Shown here piece after piece: positions 44,911-46,960 of a stretch of DNA of 46,960 bases (the stretch's first letter is position 1; every line of letters begins with the position of its first letter). The notes under the pieces are model-generated. The model did not search any database. It saw only the letters and a program-made list of their open reading frames with translations, and had not been told where the DNA came from. Both the position numbers and the translations under genes were made by a program. Origin of the DNA: Clostridia bacterium (GTDB lineage: Bacteria; Bacillota_A; Clostridia; Christensenellales; Aristaeellaceae); assembly GCA_017432405.1 (NCBI GenBank), contig JAFRJF010000181.1, forward strand, positions 1-46,960, read 5' to 3'.

Positions 44911-46679
44911 TAAGAAACGGTTGGTTGAAATGCCTGTGCCTGGCACTGTGCCTGTGCGCACTTATGACGATTTGCACAGGGCGTGCCGAGGACGCGGGAA
45001 AGGGCGCGGACATCACGAAGAAGTGCGCGTTCAAGGTGTCCGAGGGCGAAAAGGGCAAGTTCCTCGACGGCAAGGCGGGCACGCTCTGGTCGCCGAAGCA
45101 CAAGGACGCCTGGGTGGGCATCAAGCTGCCCAAGGACGCGCAGGCCGGCTGGCTGCGGGTGGAGTGGATGTACGACCCCACGGCCTACGAGCTGACCGAG
45201 TACGACGCGGACCTGTCGCCGCTGCGCACCCGAACACAGGCTGACATGTGGCCCAACATCTACAGCATGTATGAGCTGCTGCCCGAGACGAGGGTCATAC
45301 AGCTGAAGCTGACGGCGAAGGACCAATCCATCTGCCGCATCGGGGTCTATTCCGCCGGCGAGCTGCCCGCGGACGCCCAGAAGTGGAACCCGCCGGTGGA
45401 CAAGGCCGACCTGATGGTGCTGTCCACCCACCAGGACGACGAGATCATCTTCCTGGGCGGGACCATTCCCTATTACGCCGTGGCGCTGCAAAAGCCCACC
45501 GTGGTGGTTTACATGACCAACTGCGCCCGATACCGCCGGGCGGAGGCGCTGAACGCGCTGTGGAAGATGGGCGTGCGCGACTACCCGGATTTCATCAACC
45601 TGAAGGACGAAAAGGTGGGCTCCATCGAGGCGGGCGTCAAGCTGTGGGGCGGCAAGGACAACGTGCTTTCACTGGTGGTGGCGCGAATCCGCCGCTACAA
45701 GCCCGAGGTCATCGTCACCCAGGACCTGAACGGCGAGTACGGCCACAACCAGCACAAGATCACCGCCCGCTGCGCCAAGTACGCCATCGACGCTGCCGCG
45801 GACCCGGCCCAGTATCCCGAATCGGCCCAGAAGTACGGCGCGTGGCAGGTGAAGAAGCTGTACCATCACCTCTATGATGAGAACAAGATCGTCATGGACT
45901 GGGAGACGCCTCTGGACGCCTTTGGCGGCAAGACGGCGCTGGAGATTGCCAAGATCGGCATGAAGGAGCACAGCTCCCAGACCGGCGCCTATGCCGTCAA
46001 GAGCCACGGCACCTACGACAATTCGAAGTTCGGCCTGTACTTTACCACCGTTGGGGCGGATGAAGCCAAAAATGACTTCCTGGAGCACATCGACCCGGAC
46101 GCCTCGGCCAACTACCTGGCCGAGCACGCCGAGGAGATCGAAGCCCAGAAGGCCGCCTCCGCCGCCGAGCTGGCCGCCGCGGCGGAGACCGCCCAGGCGG
46201 CCCCCGACGAGGACCCCGAAGCGACGGCGGAGGATGCCGGCGAAGGCGAGACGGACGAGGTCGAGGAATCAGAAGAGATGCCTGAAGGCGCCGACGAGGC
46301 GGATGAGGTCGAAGCATCGGGGGACATGTCGGACGACGCCCACGAAGCGGATGGGTTTGAAGCAACCGTCGGGTCGGCAGACGGCATCGCCGAAGAAACA
46401 GCGGAAGAGACGCCCGCTGAGCCGGCTGAAGCCGAAGCGGACACGGCGCCGGAGGAACCCGGAGCGGACGACGGCAGCACAGTCCAGGCCCAGACCGGCC
46501 TACAGGCCGAGGACCAGCCGCTGACCGCCGCGCAGCCGACCGCCACCCAGGAGCGTGACGGCGGCAGCATACTGCCCGTCATCATGATTGGCGCCGGCGT
46601 GGCCGCCCTCGGCGTCGGCGCTTGGTACGGCTGGAGGTACACGCAGGGAAGAGGAAGGCGCAGAAGGCGCAGACGGTGA
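44907..46679 (+). CDS. Exported, membrane-anchored PIG-L-family deacetylase
   Basis: The 590-residue protein overlaps hemW by 4 nt (ATGA). A signal peptide (about 1-27) is followed by a discoidin-like beta domain (about 35-150), then the PIG-L domain (about 168-380). The zinc motif is H175-Q-D177-D178-E179 (usual HPDDE with Q for P) with G279-H280-N-Q-H283. Residues about 390-550 are low-complexity, rich in Glu, Ala, Asp and Thr, like a wall-spanning stalk. One helix (about 556-575) and an Arg-rich cytoplasmic end (RRRRRRR) anchor it. Family members remove N-acetyl groups from N-acetylglucosamine units; a cell-wall glycan substrate outside the membrane is the simplest idea (inference). It has no functional link to lepA and hemW. 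Confidence 0.88.
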   Translation: MIRNGWLKCLCLALCLCALMTICTGRAEDAGKGADITKKCAFKVSEGEKGKFLDGKAGTLWSPKHKDAWVGIKLPKDAQAGWLRVEWMYDPTAYELTEYDADLSPLRTRTQADMWPNIYSMYELLPETRVIQLKLTAKDQSICRIGVYSAGELPADAQKWNPPVDKADLMVLSTHQDDEIIFLGGTIPYYAVALQKPTVVVYMTNCARYRRAEALNALWKMGVRDYPDFINLKDEKVGSIEAGVKLWGGKDNVLSLVVARIRRYKPEVIVTQDLNGEYGHNQHKITARCAKYAIDAAADPAQYPESAQKYGAWQVKKLYHHLYDENKIVMDWETPLDAFGGKTALEIAKIGMKEHSSQTGAYAVKSHGTYDNSKFGLYFTTVGADEAKNDFLEHIDPDASANYLAEHAEEIEAQKAASAAELAAAAETAQAAPDEDPEATAEDAGEGETDEVEESEEMPEGADEADEVEASGDMSDDAHEADGFEATVGSADGIAEETAEETPAEPAEAEADTAPEEPGADDGSTVQAQTGLQAEDQPLTAAQPTATQERDGGSILPVIMIGAGVAALGVGAWYGWRYTQGRGRRRRRRR

Positions 46680-46688
46680 GAATGCGGT

Positions 46689-46725
46689 AAATACTGATTT
46701 GTCGCGCAGCGACAAATCAGTATTT
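46689..46725. repeat. Family 1 palindromic repeat (copy 4), left end of composite element
   Basis: A perfect inverted repeat with 17-nt arms AAATACTGATTTGTCGC and loop GCA. The arms match the copy at 18401. Confidence 0.85.
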
Positions 46726-46918
46726 GAGGGGTTAGGGGTTAGGTTTTAGGGGTTAGGGAAGGAGGAAATCCTGCGGATTTCTTTTGATTTAAAGAACCGA
46801 GAAGTGTTGAAACCTTTGCCGTTTCCTTTGAATCAAACAAATCCCGTGGCCGAAGGCCTAGCGAAGCGTTAAGGGATTTGCACCACCCCTAAAACCTAAC
46901 CCCTAAAACCTAAAACCT
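46726..46918. mobile_element. Nested inverted-repeat core of a MITE-like composite element
   Basis: Between two family 1 palindromes lie 46733-46752 (TAGGGGTTAGGTTTTAGGGG) and its exact reverse complement at 46886-46905, plus extra TTAGGGG units. Inside are TTTGATTTAAAG (46783-46794) against CTTTGAATCAAA (46826-46837), with one mismatch, and AAATCCC (46839-46845) against GGGATTT (46873-46879). No gene is present. The layering of inverted pairs is what a non-autonomous element or a folded RNA would show. Confidence 0.6.
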
Positions 46919-46919
46919 G

Positions 46920-46958
46920 AATACTGATTTATCGAGCACAGCTCGATAAATCAGTATT
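46920..46958. repeat. Family 1 palindromic repeat (copy 5), right end of composite element
   Basis: A perfect inverted repeat with 18-nt arms AATACTGATTTATCGAGC and loop ACA. The inner part matches the copy at 2598 and the outer part matches the copies at 18401 and 46689. Confidence 0.85.
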
Positions 46959-46960
46959 TA

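Noticed and set aside
46728..46918. Telomere of a linear replicon suggested by TTAGGGG units
   Set aside because: The units occur as short inverted pairs inside a palindrome-bounded element, not as a terminal array, and the window edge is arbitrary.

Overview
The window reads as a chromosomal piece of a high-G+C anaerobic Bacillota (Clostridia, plausibly a gut-type Oscillospirales or Christensenellales lineage). This is inferred from strong AGGAGG-type ribosome binding sites, TTGxxx-17-TATAAT promoters, a corrinoid/tetrahydrofolate methyltransferase fusion, several glycoside hydrolases and proteins typical of gut Clostridia (TIR plus DUF6273, the PF06541 membrane family, DUF4869). No rRNA, tRNA, CRISPR array or complete transposase was seen.

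Layout. 1-5 kb, minus strand: a three-domain methyltransferase fusion cut by the window edge and a CtpE-like P-type cation ATPase. 5-8.1 kb, plus strand: a VanX-type D,D-dipeptidase and an amino-acid-permease/GGDEF fusion. 8.4-11.8 kb, plus: an S41-like lipoprotein and an exported TlpA-like thioredoxin. 11.8-21.3 kb, minus: a RelB/RelE-type toxin-antitoxin pair, a YifB/ComM AAA ATPase, a very large twin GT-C glycosyltransferase, a GH35 beta-galactosidase and a LUD-domain protein. 21.5-23.7 kb, plus: Tex.

23.7-35.0 kb is an accessory island. A ribbon-helix-helix regulator, a zinc-ribbon SPFH scaffold and a four-helix membrane protein form an apparent operon. They are followed by an AAA ATPase with a possible PD-(D/E)xK-like partner, small ORFs, a chimeric gene remnant, an AT-rich HTH gene, a 1081-residue zinc-ribbon/TIR/membrane/DUF6273 protein, a truncated copy of its N-terminus, and a DUF4869/P-loop ATPase pair. 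A 388-bp direct repeat and three copies of the TIR-gene start show that this island has been repeatedly duplicated and deleted. It is the best candidate here for an undescribed stress or phage-defence system.

35-47 kb: a cytoplasmic GH13 alpha-amylase (minus), then plus-strand genes for an EamA exporter with a GNAT acetyltransferase, a PF06541 membrane protein, a GH31 alpha-glucosidase, and the operon lepA-hemW-PIG-L deacetylase.

Two families of palindromic repeats run through the window. Family 1 (core ACTGATTT...AAATCAGT) has five copies. Two of these overlap gene 3' ends and two bracket a nested inverted-repeat element of about 270 bp at the right edge. Family 2 (core GGGGACGG, ends TGGGACA/TGTCCCA) has several copies, one lying exactly where the second TIR gene is broken. 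GH13, GH31 and GH35 enzymes, the permeases and the methyltransferase suggest a carbohydrate-fermenting anaerobe that also uses one-carbon chemistry.
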